A stretch of 64,000 nt of DNA from Bacillus albus. GTDB taxonomy: Bacteria > Bacillota > Bacilli > Bacillales > Bacillaceae_G. The notes under the pieces are model-generated. The model saw only the letters and a list, made by a program, of their open reading frames with translations. It did no database searches and was not told the DNA's origin. Made by a program: the position numbers and the translations under genes. The stretch is taken from assembly GCF_001884185.1 (NCBI RefSeq), contig NZ_MAOE01000077.1, positions 1-64,000 of the forward strand, in the 5' to 3' direction. Below are positions 9,605-18,741 of the stretch, piece by piece (the first letter of the stretch is position 1; each line of letters opens with the position of its first letter).

Positions 9605-9992
9605 GGTGCCGATGGAATTGTATCATAATACTAGCAAAAGGGACTGGTTTTTTCCTTTTAATAAAGGGAATTTTTGTTGTGTTGAAAAATTTGAGTTTAT
9701 GAGATTATATAGAAGTAATCCGTGAGTTAATAGAACGTCTAATTCTTTAATTCACTACCTCAATTTTTCCTTTATAAACATCCCTCGTGAAATATCATGG
9801 GGGATGTTTTATTTTGTACACTATATCGTATTCTAGAAGAGATAGGCGATGGTGGTTTTGTAGATGTAGGGTTAGGATTCATGATTGATTCAAAAGTAAG
9901 TGTTAACGGAGCATCACAATACAAAGTATACAATAGTAAAGGGTAAAACATACTATGTAACTGCAAAAGAAGCCTATGTATATATGAAGTAG
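9605..9992 (+). repeat. Lysin 3'-end repeat, copy C
   Basis: Same layout as copy B, with VGLGFMIDSKVSVNG, QYKVYNSKG, the same one-base shift, and the same end TYYVTAKEAYVYMK. The shared frameshift shows that B and C duplicated after the gene was already broken. Confidence 0.7.
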
Positions 9993-9995
9993 CAA

Positions 9996-10025
9996 AAAGG
10001 TCTGCTCGAACTTGAGCAGACCTTT
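9996..10025 (+). terminator. Terminator after copy C
   Basis: aaaggtctgctcgaa / cttgagcagaccttt with T-run. Confidence 0.8.
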
Positions 10026-10179
10026 ATTATTAGAAGTAGTATAATAGGTTAAGTTTATATATAACCGTTTCGCTACCAACACTTTGAAACGCTCTTCTAC
10101 GTATGCCTAGTTTAAAGAAGAAATGAAAAAGATAGAGGTTTTCCTTTTATAAATGGAGTAACAATTGAATTTAGCTATA

Positions 10180-10208
10180 AAAAAAGAGATCATAAATGAT
10201 CTCTTTTT
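10180..10208. terminator. Hairpin in tandem unit 2
   Basis: aaaaagagatca / tgatctcttttt, counterpart of 9168-9198. Confidence 0.75.
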
Positions 10209-10732
10209 TTATAAGGGTTCCAAACTGATTTTTAACTCATAACTTACAGAAGGTATCTGAGAGAGGTTCCATTCATTTCCGGTAAGTCGAGGCATTAATA
10301 AATATATAATAAATTGAGTTTGGTTAGAAGAGAAAAAAGTACTCTTAACAAAGGGAGTTTGGGGAGGGAATAAAATAGTTGTTGAATATCAGTAATGTAT
10401 ATGGATAGCGGGTATTTCAATAAGAATCTAGTTCATAGTATATCAAGACAAGGGAAATACAAAAATTCAATAATACAAAAGATTTATAAAAAATTTACAT
10501 AAAGATATGTAAATGCAAAAAAATTCTTTTCATAAAGGAGTTTTTATAGTATTGCAAATTGTGAGTGTGTGGGATGATATAAGAGAAGTAGCTACTGGAA
10601 TCTTTTTTTGTATTTCAGTTCGTCTAGTTATACTCTATTTGCCCTCGTTAGATATAGCGAGGGATTTTTTTGTTCATTTTAGATAATTGGATAATGAAAC
10701 TTTGAGCTTTATTAAATACTAATGGTACACCG

Positions 10733-11075
10733 AGAGGGTTGTATTATAATACCACCGAAATGGGCTGTTGTTATTCCTTTTAATAAAGGGAGTTTTTACG
10801 GTGTTACAAAATTCGAGTTTGTGAGATTATATAGAAGCTATCCGTGAGTTAATAGAACGCCTAACTCTTTAATTCACTACCCTACTTTTTTCCTTATAGA
10901 CATCCCTCGTGAAATACATGGGGGATGTTTATTTTGTTAACTATTTCTTATACATCTTGCATTAGAAGGCGTATAGAAAGTGAACATAAAGGATTCAACG
11001 TAGTATAAAGTGAAAAACTCTCGTGACGATGTATACTACATTATAGTAAATTAATATTGTGTAAGAGTAAAACAA
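10733..11075 (+). repeat. Lysin 3'-end repeat, copy D
   Basis: Core and catccctcg/gggggatg hairpin, then a more diverged amidase tail: YKVKNSRDDVYYIIVN, a stop, YCVRVK. This copy runs into the 3' flank of the converging uppS gene. Confidence 0.6.
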
Positions 11076-11077
11076 AA

Positions 11078-11114
11078 AAGAAACGACACTGCATATAGAG
11101 TATCGTTTCTTTTT
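11078..11114 (-). terminator. Terminator shared by uppS and copy D
   Basis: Stem aaagaaacgacact / agtatcgtttcttt with one mismatch, A/T-flanked on both sides, 60 bp beyond the uppS stop. A related hairpin ends copy E. Confidence 0.75.
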
Positions 11115-11173
11115 CATGGTTGGCTGAGAATAACTGTTTTGTTAACTTATTTTCACTACCAAAACTTCTCTTT

Positions 11174-11950
11174 CTACACGTCTCCGAATCTGCGCACTCT
11201 ATGTTGAAAGTCTGTAATCGCATTTAGCAAATGTTCTTCGGTAAAATCTGGCCAATACACATCTGTAAACCAAAGTTCCGAATATGCAATTTGCCATAGC
11301 AGGAAATTACTAATGCGCAGCTCCCCACTTGTACGAATAAACAAGTCGGGGTCTGGTAAAGAACTTGTCATTAAGTAAGAAGAAATCATTTCTTCACTTA
11401 TTTCTTCAGTACGAATTTTTCCTTCCTCACTATCTTTCATCATATGTTGCACAACAGAAACGATTTCATCTCGACTTCCATAGTTTAATGCAAAATTAAG
11501 GATTAATCCCGTATTCTCTCTCGTTTCGTCCATGGCTTTTTCCAACGCTCTGTGCGTATGGGGAGGAAGACGATCTTTTCGCCCTATTACTCGGACTTGT
11601 ACGTTTTCTTCAATCAATTCTGGTAAAAATGTACCTAAAAATTCTTCTGGAAGCTTCATCAAATAATCAACTTCCTTTTTCGGTCTTTTCCAGTTCTCAG
11701 TCGAAAAAGCATAAAGAGTTAATACTTTCACATCAAGCTTACTTGCAAATTTTGTGATTTTCTTCACAACTTGCATACCTTCATGATGTCCAGCAATACG
11801 AGGCATTGCTCTTCTTTTTGCCCATCTTCCATTACCATCCATAATAATAGCAATATGTTCTGGGAGATACCCTTTTTTTACTTTTTTAACAAGATGATCA
11901 AACGATGTGCCCTTTTTATCTTTTGAAAAAGGAAACTTTTTGAAAATCAT
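11174..11950 (-). CDS. uppS: Undecaprenyl diphosphate synthase, extra copy
   Basis: A 258-residue cis-prenyltransferase that extends farnesyl-PP with isopentenyl-PP to the C55 lipid carrier used for peptidoglycan, teichoic acids and exopolysaccharide. Seen here: MDGNGRWAKRR with catalytic Asp38, LYAFSTENWKRP (79-90), LNFALNYGSRDEI, and PDLFIRTSGELRISNFLLWQ (201-220) with the substrate-binding RTSGE. Length is normal. The start has an ideal GGAGGG site. The housekeeping uppS normally sits with frr, cdsA and dxr; none is here, so this is a stand-alone paralogue. Together with the EPS genes it could raise carrier supply (inference). Confidence 0.95.
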   Translation of the reverse strand: MIFKKFPFSKDKKGTSFDHLVKKVKKGYLPEHIAIIMDGNGRWAKRRAMPRIAGHHEGMQVVKKITKFASKLDVKVLTLYAFSTENWKRPKKEVDYLMKLPEEFLGTFLPELIEENVQVRVIGRKDRLPPHTHRALEKAMDETRENTGLILNFALNYGSRDEIVSVVQHMMKDSEEGKIRTEEISEEMISSYLMTSSLPDPDLFIRTSGELRISNFLLWQIAYSELWFTDVYWPDFTEEHLLNAITDFQHRVRRFGDV

Positions 11951-12297
11951 TCATACCCTCCAAATGTTTGTAAAAATATGTTTTTCTGTTTCTGCACCTC
12001 AGCAGCAAAAGTTTTAGTTGCATTTCCTACAGAAGTTCACCTCAATGAGAATACCGCAGTTGTTGCAAGTATATGTTTTTCATTTTACTAAAAATCTTGC
12101 TTCTATTTATAATTAGATGGACATAACGAGCGTTTTCATTATAGAACTTATAAGAAATAATTATTATATTAAATACTTCCTTTTCGAAAGGTAAAAATAA
12201 ACTTGACGGCCCTTATGCAAACGATAACGAGTGACTTCCTTTGTTATACAAGCGATTAAATCTTTTTATCGTCCGTTATCTGCACTTAAATTAAATC

Positions 12298-12545
12298 CGT
12301 TCATTCTTTAATTCACAACTTTACCTCTTGCCTAATAAATCCCTCGTGAGATATCACTGAGGGATTTATTTTGTTAACAATATTTTATACATCTTGCCTT
12401 AGAAGACGTAAAGAAAGTAAAAATAAATGGTTCAACATAGTGTAAAGTGAAAAACTCTCGTGAAGATGTATACCACATAACAGTAAATTTATATTGTGTA
12501 AGAGTAAAATAAAAAAGAAACGAAACTCCATATAGAGTATTGTTT
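12298..12545 (+). repeat. Lysin 3'-end repeat, copy E
   Basis: Hairpin aatccctcgtgagatatcactgagggatt, then tail CKVKNSREDVYHITVN running to LYCVRVK and a stop, then an aaagaaacg/tgtttcttt hairpin. It matches copy D through the tail, so D and E form a subfamily. Confidence 0.6.
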
Positions 12546-12907
12546 CTTTTTTGACTTGATGAGAATAGCTGTTTTTCATTGCTTTAATCGAAGGGATTTT
12601 AAAATACATGTCCATTTTCCTTATTAAAACGCCATGTTGGATTTAGCCCCCACACGACCATCCAACACTCTCATCCAAAAACCAGGGGGACATTGTTTGC
12701 TATGAAATATTCAGAATTTTTCTTTTCGATCGTATAAATATTTTCTTCTATAAGACTAGCTTTATATTACTCATCTAAAAACTGAAGTTCTTTTTCCAAA
12801 ATTTTGATACTTAGTTGAAGATAAAATTTACTTTTTAGTAAGGGAATTTTAGTGATTTTCATTTTTATTTATTTTTGTTTATATAAAATTAATAAAATAT
12901 TACATAG
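12546..12907. other. No supported gene
   Basis: AT-rich intergenic DNA. A small aagggaatttt motif near 12840 resembles the start of the repeat cores. Confidence 0.5.
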
Positions 12908-12922
12908 ATGGAGGAAACAAAT

Positions 12923-13144
12923 ATGATTACAAACATTGGAGAAACAATGATAGCAGGAACAGGATTTGCAATAACAGTAGGAGAAAAAACAACAATAAAA
13001 ACAATGACGACAGCAGAGGCAGAAGCAGAAGCAATAACAACAGTAGGAGAAATAATAACAATAACAGCAGAAGCAATAACAATAATAGCAGAAGCAATAA
13101 CAACGGTAGGAGAAATATTAACAACAGTAGGAAGAATCTTCTGA
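12923..13144 (+). CDS. Low-complexity repeat protein
   Basis: ATG 12923 lies eight bases after GGAGG and opens 73 codons built from short imperfect repeats of ITTVGE and ITITAEA type. The DNA is a purine-rich aataacaacagtaggagaa-like microsatellite. A second frame is also open and would give an Asn/Ser/Arg-rich product (NNSRRKNNN and similar), but it has no start near the ribosome site. A terminator follows, which supports a real transcript. Function unknown. The tract is prone to slippage, so length may vary between strains. Confidence 0.45.
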   Translation: MITNIGETMIAGTGFAITVGEKTTIKTMTTAEAEAEAITTVGEIITITAEAITIIAEAITTVGEILTTVGRIF

Positions 13145-13180
13145 TGTTAATGGAATGATACAATTGCTACCAACACGTAA

Positions 13181-13211
13181 AAAAACACCTTTTCCAGTTG
13201 AAGGTGTTTTT
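13181..13211 (+). terminator. Terminator
   Basis: aaaaacacctt / aaggtgttttt with T-run; related to the hairpin at 7476. Confidence 0.8.
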
Positions 13212-13234
13212 TTGAAGTTTTTGAGATATATCAA

Positions 13235-13460
13235 TATAATATGTAGTTTACGTATATTTCATCCCATAATAAGTTACTCTATAGCCCCTATTTACTTCAT
13301 TATTACGAATCCGTAAACTTCTCCCGTGCGTCTTGATAAACACAGCTAAGAAAGTCATAAAAGTTGTTGGCAATAGCCCGATCTTTCACAACGTGTTGGG
13401 ATGTATTTACCAATTTTTTGCAGGGATACATTTTCTACCTCTTGTTTTATATCTCGTCAA
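13235..13460 (-). repeat. Repeat pair copy 2
   Basis: Partner of 7540-7760. The minus strand encodes KDRAIANNFYDFLS to EKFTDS and a stop, with the upstream part (KIGKYIPTRCERS) in another frame. Confidence 0.55.
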
Positions 13461-13918
13461 GTTGTTTAAAATAACAGGAGTTTTTTGTTCTCTATAACAG
13501 ATTATCATACTATAGAAAGTACGGGGTTGTATTTTTAACCTTTATTAAAGGGGATTTGAGTTTTGTAATAGCAATAAAATTTTTGCTAGAATCCATTCTT
13601 GCGAACTTATGCTCCGGAAAGAGGGGCTCTTTTAACAATTATTTGTTTGCATCGAACGATAAAGTAAGTATTCCTACTTCTTAGTTTCATTCAATCTTCT
13701 CCACTTTTAATTTTTCATGATGATAATATATATAGAAGAAAAAATTAATAAATATTCACTTTGTTTTCACCTTGATAGAATAGAAGTTGATAATTAAATA
13801 TACGGATGTATTGAATGTAAATGAAATTAAAATTAAAAAGGTATAAGGGTTAATTTTTAAGTTAAGTATATAAAAATAATTTATTATATAGATATAAAGA
13901 AATGAGGGATTGTTGCAT

Positions 13919-14704
13919 ATGAGCTCAAATGCAGCAAATTTCAGTCTTACCAGTAACAAAGATATTGTAAAATACTTTAATGTAAGAAAAGATCCTGTAA
14001 ATTTAAGAGGTAAAATGTTTTGGAGCTACTTATTTAGTAATGAGGGGGATCAGCCAACGCAAGTCGATCTTCGTCATAAGATGTCAGGTATAGTGAATTA
14101 ATGGAATATAGGTTCTTGTACGGCGAATGCAATTGTTTCAGGGGTACGGGGATACCTATTATTACAATCAGGTCGCTCATTTACTTACTTATCTCGTTTG
14201 GTTTTATATTATCATGAGTGAGAAATAGAAGGACATGTTCAGGAAGATAGCGGAGCGAATGTTCGTGATGGTATGGATGTTCTTAAAAACATTAGGGTAT
14301 GCCCTGAAGAGGATTTTCCTTATACTGAGAATTTTAGAGATAAGCCATCAGCAAAGGCTGAATCCGATGCTGTACTTTATAAAATTGGAACCTACTATCG
14401 TATTCAAAATTTATCGGGATTAAAGGCTGCGCTTGCTCATGGATTAGTTGTTGTACTTGGATTTGCTGTGCCAAAATCTTTTATGTCACAAGAAGTTAAA
14501 AAGACTGACATAGTTCCGGTATCAGGAACAGATGATATAATTGTTGAAGATGTTCAACAGGCAGGACATGCTGTTTGTGCTGTTGGATATCATAATAAGC
14601 AAACAGTTATTATTCGAAACAACTGGGGAGATAAAGGATATTGTTATTTCCCATTTGCATTATTTAAAAATAGAATTGTGCAAGATATGTGGACAGGTTG
14701 TTAA
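13919..14704 (+). pseudogene. Papain-like (C1A) cysteine peptidase with two nonsense codons
   Basis: One frame from ATG 13919 (GAGGG ten bases upstream) to 14704 encodes a C1-family peptidase broken only by TAA at 14099-14101 and TGA at 14219-14221. Catalytic elements remain: GSCTANA with the nucleophilic Cys, GHAVCAVGYHN with the His, and IIRNNWGDKGYCYFPF with the Asn. No signal peptide is visible, so the ancestor was probably intracellular. The open 3' part (14273-14704) has the His and Asn but not the Cys and cannot be active alone. Confidence 0.75.
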
Positions 14705-14724
14705 TTAGAAAGAGGAGTGGAAGT

Positions 14725-15086
14725 ATGGAAACTACTAAACACGTTTCCATGTTACAGGTAGTATAAAAAAGCGTGAAAAAGATGTAGAAATAAAGGGTGT
14801 AATGCATTATCATCTATTAATTAATAATATATCAGTTATACACGCAAGTGATGTAGAGATATCAACGATTCCAGATGAGCTATTCTGTGCTATTTCGTTA
14901 CGGAGATGACGAGGGTTTGGGAGAGTCAATTAGTGGCCTAGAATCAGGTAACCCTATTGAATTAAAGGGGTCTATATTGATAAAAATCATGCATATCCTT
15001 CAATTGGAAATCCTGGTGATTCAGTTTTGCATTTTACCCATCATCCAGTAGGGTTTGTTATCTACAACGGAAAAAGATATGAGTAA
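14725..15086 (+). pseudogene. Remnant of the gene downstream of the peptidase
   Basis: Starts METTKHVSMLQV 20 bp after the peptidase stop with a gaggag site, then breaks. Pieces in several frames are HYHLLINNISVIHASDVEI, GDDEGLGESISGLESG, and GDSVLHFTHHPVGFVIYNGK ending at 15086. Spacing suggests it was the second gene of a peptidase operon. Family not recognised. Confidence 0.5.
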
Positions 15087-15279
15087 TATTTTTATACAAG
15101 CTGGTATTTTAAAGTGAACGAAAAATAAATATCATCCGGCTAGAAAACTAGAGGACACCAATAATTCATTAAAGCAGCAACTATAGTTGTTTTAGGAATT
15201 GGTATCCATTTTATTTTGAAAAGGGAGATGGGGAAATGAAGGTACTAAGAGATTAATTACAGCGCTTTCCGAACGAGAA

Positions 15280-15304
15280 ATCCCATCGCCTTTAGACATG
15301 GGAT
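15280..15304. mobile_element. Hairpin resembling an IS200/IS605 end
   Basis: atcccat / atgggat with a cgcctttagac loop followed by gaaagtggggc. Folded ends of this kind are typical of IS200/IS605-type elements. No transposase remains. Confidence 0.3.
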
Positions 15305-15829
15305 GAAAGTGGGGCTGGATACGGAGTGCCACTAAAAATCATAAGGTTTGTGATATTTTAAGAATCCAAAACGTTGGTAGTTTCTGTAATCCTTTTTGTT
15401 GTAGTTTTTAAAAAAAATTGAAACTCTTTTATCTGAAATATAGGATGGGATGTGCGGGAGATAAATATTAAATTGCATAATACCACAATCTGGAATGACA
15501 GTGTGAAAGTGTTAGGTTCTTAAAAATTTATTCTGCATCTTCAAATATAAAAGGGGAAAAATAATGTATATTGCATAGTATTTAGGAGTAGTTCGGTGAG
15601 TGGGAAATAGGGGATTATAAGAAAATTGAATGTTTTTTGTTAGACGTGATGGTTTGTTCCTATGCTGTAATTGAGTAAATTGGTATTGTATTGACTGGCA
15701 TGACATAAGTAGTACCATTTTGGAATATATGATAGTAGGTGGATAAATATCATAATATATACTTTGTTCTAGGTTTCTTTATGAATATCTTATAGATAAT
15801 ATCATTACATCGTGATTATTTATGATTTG
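15305..15829. other. No supported gene
   Basis: AT-rich; only short ORFs without ribosome sites or recognisable content. Confidence 0.5.
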
Positions 15830-15990
15830 GTGTTTTGGCTACATTGCAATAACTTAAAGAAAGTGAAGGTAGTAGCCAACACTTACCAAAACATATACTT
15901 TTTAAACTGCTCTCGTTTGTAATACCCCATTTGTTATTTTCCCCATTTTTTCTAAAGTGTAGTTTGAATGTTATTTTGAAAATTCTTGTT
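15830..15990 (-). mobile_element. IS6-type transposase N-terminal remnant
   Basis: The minus strand carries, over shifting frames, REQFKKYMF, SVGYYLHF and an SLSYCN-like piece, which parallels the N-terminus in the IS6 relic at 37039-37374 and shares DNA similarity with it. Heavily decayed; lies just beyond the 3' end of the AtxA-like gene. Confidence 0.4.
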
Positions 15991-16002
15991 AGATTCCTGT
16001 AA

Positions 16003-17445
16003 TTAATGTAACAATACTTCAATTTCCTTAAGGTCTCGCTCTTGAAGTATTGTTGATACACAAATAAGTGGTATCTTTTCAATAGAAAGAGGTACTGTAG
16101 TGACAATAAAATCAATATCCATATGTTGTATACTTTCCTCCAAATCAGCTCCATATACTTCATCTTCAATTTTTAATTTCTTACCGAATTGTCTCATTAA
16201 TACACTTTTCATATATGATTTCCAACTTAATCCTTGGTCTGTAATCAGCAATGCTCGTTTATGCTCCAGGTGATCTTCTACTTGTTTAGCAATTATACGC
16301 ATAGTTATTTTTGCTACTTCTTCCTCAGGGATATAATTGAGACCACAAGTTTTCCCCCATAGGCTAAATGCTTTCTCTACTAAACAAAATGTTGTATTAT
16401 GTTTTTCTTTTATATAAGTTGTTGTATATTTCTTAGGTCGTTTTAGGTTAGATTTAAGTAATAATTTATAAAAGAATCGCCTACAATAATTAATCATTCC
16501 ATAAATAAATTCATCGTCGTCCTTTAATTTTATTCCTACTTCTTGTTCTAGAAGTTGAATAAAATAAGCAATGGCTAAATAAGAACGTATTTTCCCTTCT
16601 TTATAATGCATAAGTTCTTCCTTCTTAGATTTTTCCTGGTCGTTTATTTTATAACTAGAAATTTTGAGTGCCATTATGAAAAGTACTTTCTCTTCAATTG
16701 TTTGAAGAATTTCTTTTTTATATGGTATTTTCTCATTTGTCTCAAATGCTTTTATATAATACAGTGATGCTTCATTACATTCGATAATCTTTTTATTCAA
16801 ATTAAAATTGTACCCTTGTTTTTTGCGTTTCAAAAAAATTGCCATGAAAAAGATTAATTTGCGTCTATCACTAATAAAAATGGTAATACCTAGTCTTTCT
16901 TCAATGTAGGAAATGTAACTATCAAATTCATCTTTGCTATATTCTGTAAATGGCCATTCTTCTCCCACAAATGCTTCTAAATACAGGTCAGAAAACATGA
17001 GTAATATTTGTACTTCATCGCCTACAATTCTTAAGGGTCTTTTCGTAAGGGATAAACCAAATTTTTCTAAGCGTGCCTCAACTTTGCTTAAAACTTTATT
17101 CATTGAAGATAGCGGTATATATAGTTTGTCTGCAAGAGATGCAATGGTATTGAAATCGTGTTCTAATAATTGTTGAAATGTAAGAAACGTAAGAGAGCGT
17201 TTGAAAAATTTAGAAATAATTTCAGTAATGGATTGATCAGGTGCTAAAAAAAGTTTGATGCCTTGTCCCTTAATTGAAGATATTGTAGAGTTTGGCGAAA
17301 GTGAGTCATTAATAATAGATATATCTTTTCGAATAGTTTTACTTGAATAGCCTAGCTTATGTTCTAGTTCCAAAATAGTAAACCATCTATTTTCTTCACT
17401 CAGTATTTTTAGTATACCAATTTGACGCGTTATATCTCTTTCCAT
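16003..17445 (-). CDS. AtxA/AcpA/Mga-type PRD transcription regulator
   Basis: A 480-residue cytosolic regulator, the length of B. anthracis AtxA (475). N-terminal winged HTH: NRWFTILELEHKLGYSSKTI then RKDI (20-42), parallel to AtxA NRWFTIKELSDYLQVADKTV. Two PRD-like helical regions follow (about 165-280 and 285-395) and an EIIB-like C-terminus ending HMDIDFIVTTVPLSIEKIPL, matching AtxA DMEIDIIISNVNLPIKNIPI. In AtxA, phosphorylation of His199 and His379 tunes activity; by my alignment the same positions here are Arg195 (DRRKL) and Arg383 (TMR). The start has GGAGG. Its targets are unknown; it is transcribed away from the lipoprotein gene. Confidence 0.85.
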   Translation of the reverse strand: MERDITRQIGILKILSEENRWFTILELEHKLGYSSKTIRKDISIINDSLSPNSTISSIKGQGIKLFLAPDQSITEIISKFFKRSLTFLTFQQLLEHDFNTIASLADKLYIPLSSMNKVLSKVEARLEKFGLSLTKRPLRIVGDEVQILLMFSDLYLEAFVGEEWPFTEYSKDEFDSYISYIEERLGITIFISDRRKLIFFMAIFLKRKKQGYNFNLNKKIIECNEASLYYIKAFETNEKIPYKKEILQTIEEKVLFIMALKISSYKINDQEKSKKEELMHYKEGKIRSYLAIAYFIQLLEQEVGIKLKDDDEFIYGMINYCRRFFYKLLLKSNLKRPKKYTTTYIKEKHNTTFCLVEKAFSLWGKTCGLNYIPEEEVAKITMRIIAKQVEDHLEHKRALLITDQGLSWKSYMKSVLMRQFGKKLKIEDEVYGADLEESIQHMDIDFIVTTVPLSIEKIPLICVSTILQERDLKEIEVLLH

Positions 17446-17923
17446 TGTATTCCTCCATAAATTTACAAATGTTTTTTGTATTTCATCATGATATCGTGAT
17501 ATTCATTAACATTTAATTTGCATATGTTAGTAAAAATCCGGATTTTATTTAGTCACCTTTGTTAAGTTGCCAAACTTATTGGGATAATCAAGGCCAATTT
17601 ATTGACCAGTAACATTAAACCATGAAAAAGATAGATAAACAAGAGTTTTAAATTTGAATTTGAAATTCTTGTTTATAACTTTTTTACTATGGCTATAGTG
17701 TGAAGTTGACGCTACGCTATTTAGGACGTTAGGATCCAATAGAATATTTCTAAATAATAAAAAATGTAAGTTGTACCCAATCGAAAAGGAGTTATTAGTA
17801 CTTGAAAAGTATCAAGTATGTAAATATAATATTGCGGCAGGGATACAATTTATTTAGTTTTTTATAACCTGAAATTAAATAAGTATTTAAAATTTTAATT
17901 TATTAACGAATGGAGAAGATACT
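17446..17923. other. Divergent intergenic region
   Basis: It separates the leftward AtxA-like gene from the rightward lipoprotein gene and must hold both promoters. A long imperfect hairpin (taaacaagagttt / aaattcttgttta, about 17635-17677) is the only structure I see. Confidence 0.4.
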
Positions 17924-18343
17924 GTGATAAAAAAATGTGCTGTAATAGGAGCATTAGGGATAGTATTTTTTGGGGGATGTCTACCTGAAGTAGAAATCTC
18001 AAAATCAAAAGTTACTTATAATGGAATACAACAAAAAGATAGTTTTTCCCACGTAAAGGCTTTTGATTTGACTGGCTATGTAGTAGGCATTCATAAGAAC
18101 AGTAATATCATAGAAGTAGCCAATGTCGAGACAAAAGAAGCAGCTATAGAATTTTCGGAAAAGCGAAATGATTTTATTAATTTGGCAGTTGAGGACAAAT
18201 TTGTACTATTTGAGAATGAAGATAATGAAGAATATGAAATCGGCGAAAAAATAAAAATTTCTGCGGATAAAACTGAGAGGATAAATCATCTTATAAAAAT
18301 CGTAATTGACCCAGCTGTAACCAAATTAACCGCGGAAAAATAA
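17924..18343 (+). CDS. Small lipoprotein
   Basis: 139 residues from GTG with ggaga upstream. Residues 1-19 are a lipoprotein signal ending FFGGC, so Cys19 is the likely lipidated residue. The mature part is acidic and beta-rich (DLTGYVVGIHKNSNIIEVAN, KISADKTERINHLIK) and resembles an OB-like fold of small Bacillus lipoproteins, but I do not recognise the family. No terminator follows closely. Confidence 0.65.
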   Translation: MIKKCAVIGALGIVFFGGCLPEVEISKSKVTYNGIQQKDSFSHVKAFDLTGYVVGIHKNSNIIEVANVETKEAAIEFSEKRNDFINLAVEDKFVLFENEDNEEYEIGEKIKISADKTERINHLIKIVIDPAVTKLTAEK

Positions 18344-18741
18344 ATGGGAAAAGAACATAACAAGATATATATATATAAATTTTCAATTGATACGAGAGGG
18401 GCAAAGATTTTTATCGTTCCATATAGTGTGGATGAGCTAAAAAATTTTTGAAAAGCTAAATATATATTTAAAATCGGGTTATGTATAGCTGATTTTTAAA
18501 GGTGATGTAAAATACAGATGAATTTGAGTAAAAGTCATTTTCAAACAGTAATATGTAAATTTTATCGTTAACTCTTTACTTAAGACGGATTGCTGAGAGA
18601 GGCTAGTTTTAACTTGCTCATTTTGTTTAAGATTAATCCCAAAATGTTTCATAGCTGAAAAATTATTTTTGGTAAATGCATTATATTCATTAAGAAGTTT
18701 TTAATAAGTAAGATATCTTTAGTATATGAGGTGAAGACAAG
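18344..18741. other. No supported gene
   Basis: AT-rich; short open stretches only. It contains the gaggtg ribosome site of the transporter at its end. Confidence 0.5.

Larger units (their letters stand above)
8536..10944 (+). repeat. Tandem units of about 1 kb
   Basis: Unit 1 (about 8536-9570) and unit 2 (about 9575-10540) are diverged direct copies offset by about 1.02 kb; a third, partial unit starts near 10676. Each carries, in order, the repeat core, the amidase C-terminal remnant, a ggtctgctc hairpin, an agagatca/tgatctct hairpin and an AT-rich tail. A 62-codon ORF in the unit 1 tail (9384-9572) is truncated in unit 2, so I do not call it a gene. Confidence 0.65.

Noticed and set aside
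8747-9966. Twin minus-strand ORFs of 64 codons (8747-8941 and 9772-9966)
   Set aside because: They are antisense to the amidase-tail remnants and terminator hairpins of repeat copies B and C; their similarity follows from the DNA repeat.
8536-10944. CRISPR array
   Set aside because: Units are about 1 kb and contain gene remnants; there are no short regular repeats with unique spacers and no cas genes.
12927-13163. Minus-strand Leu-rich ORF of 78 codons
   Set aside because: It is the complement of the repeat tract of the 12923 gene and has no ribosome site.
13910-14101. Start of the papain-like gene at TTG 13910
   Set aside because: That TTG touches the ribosome site; ATG 13919 has better spacing.
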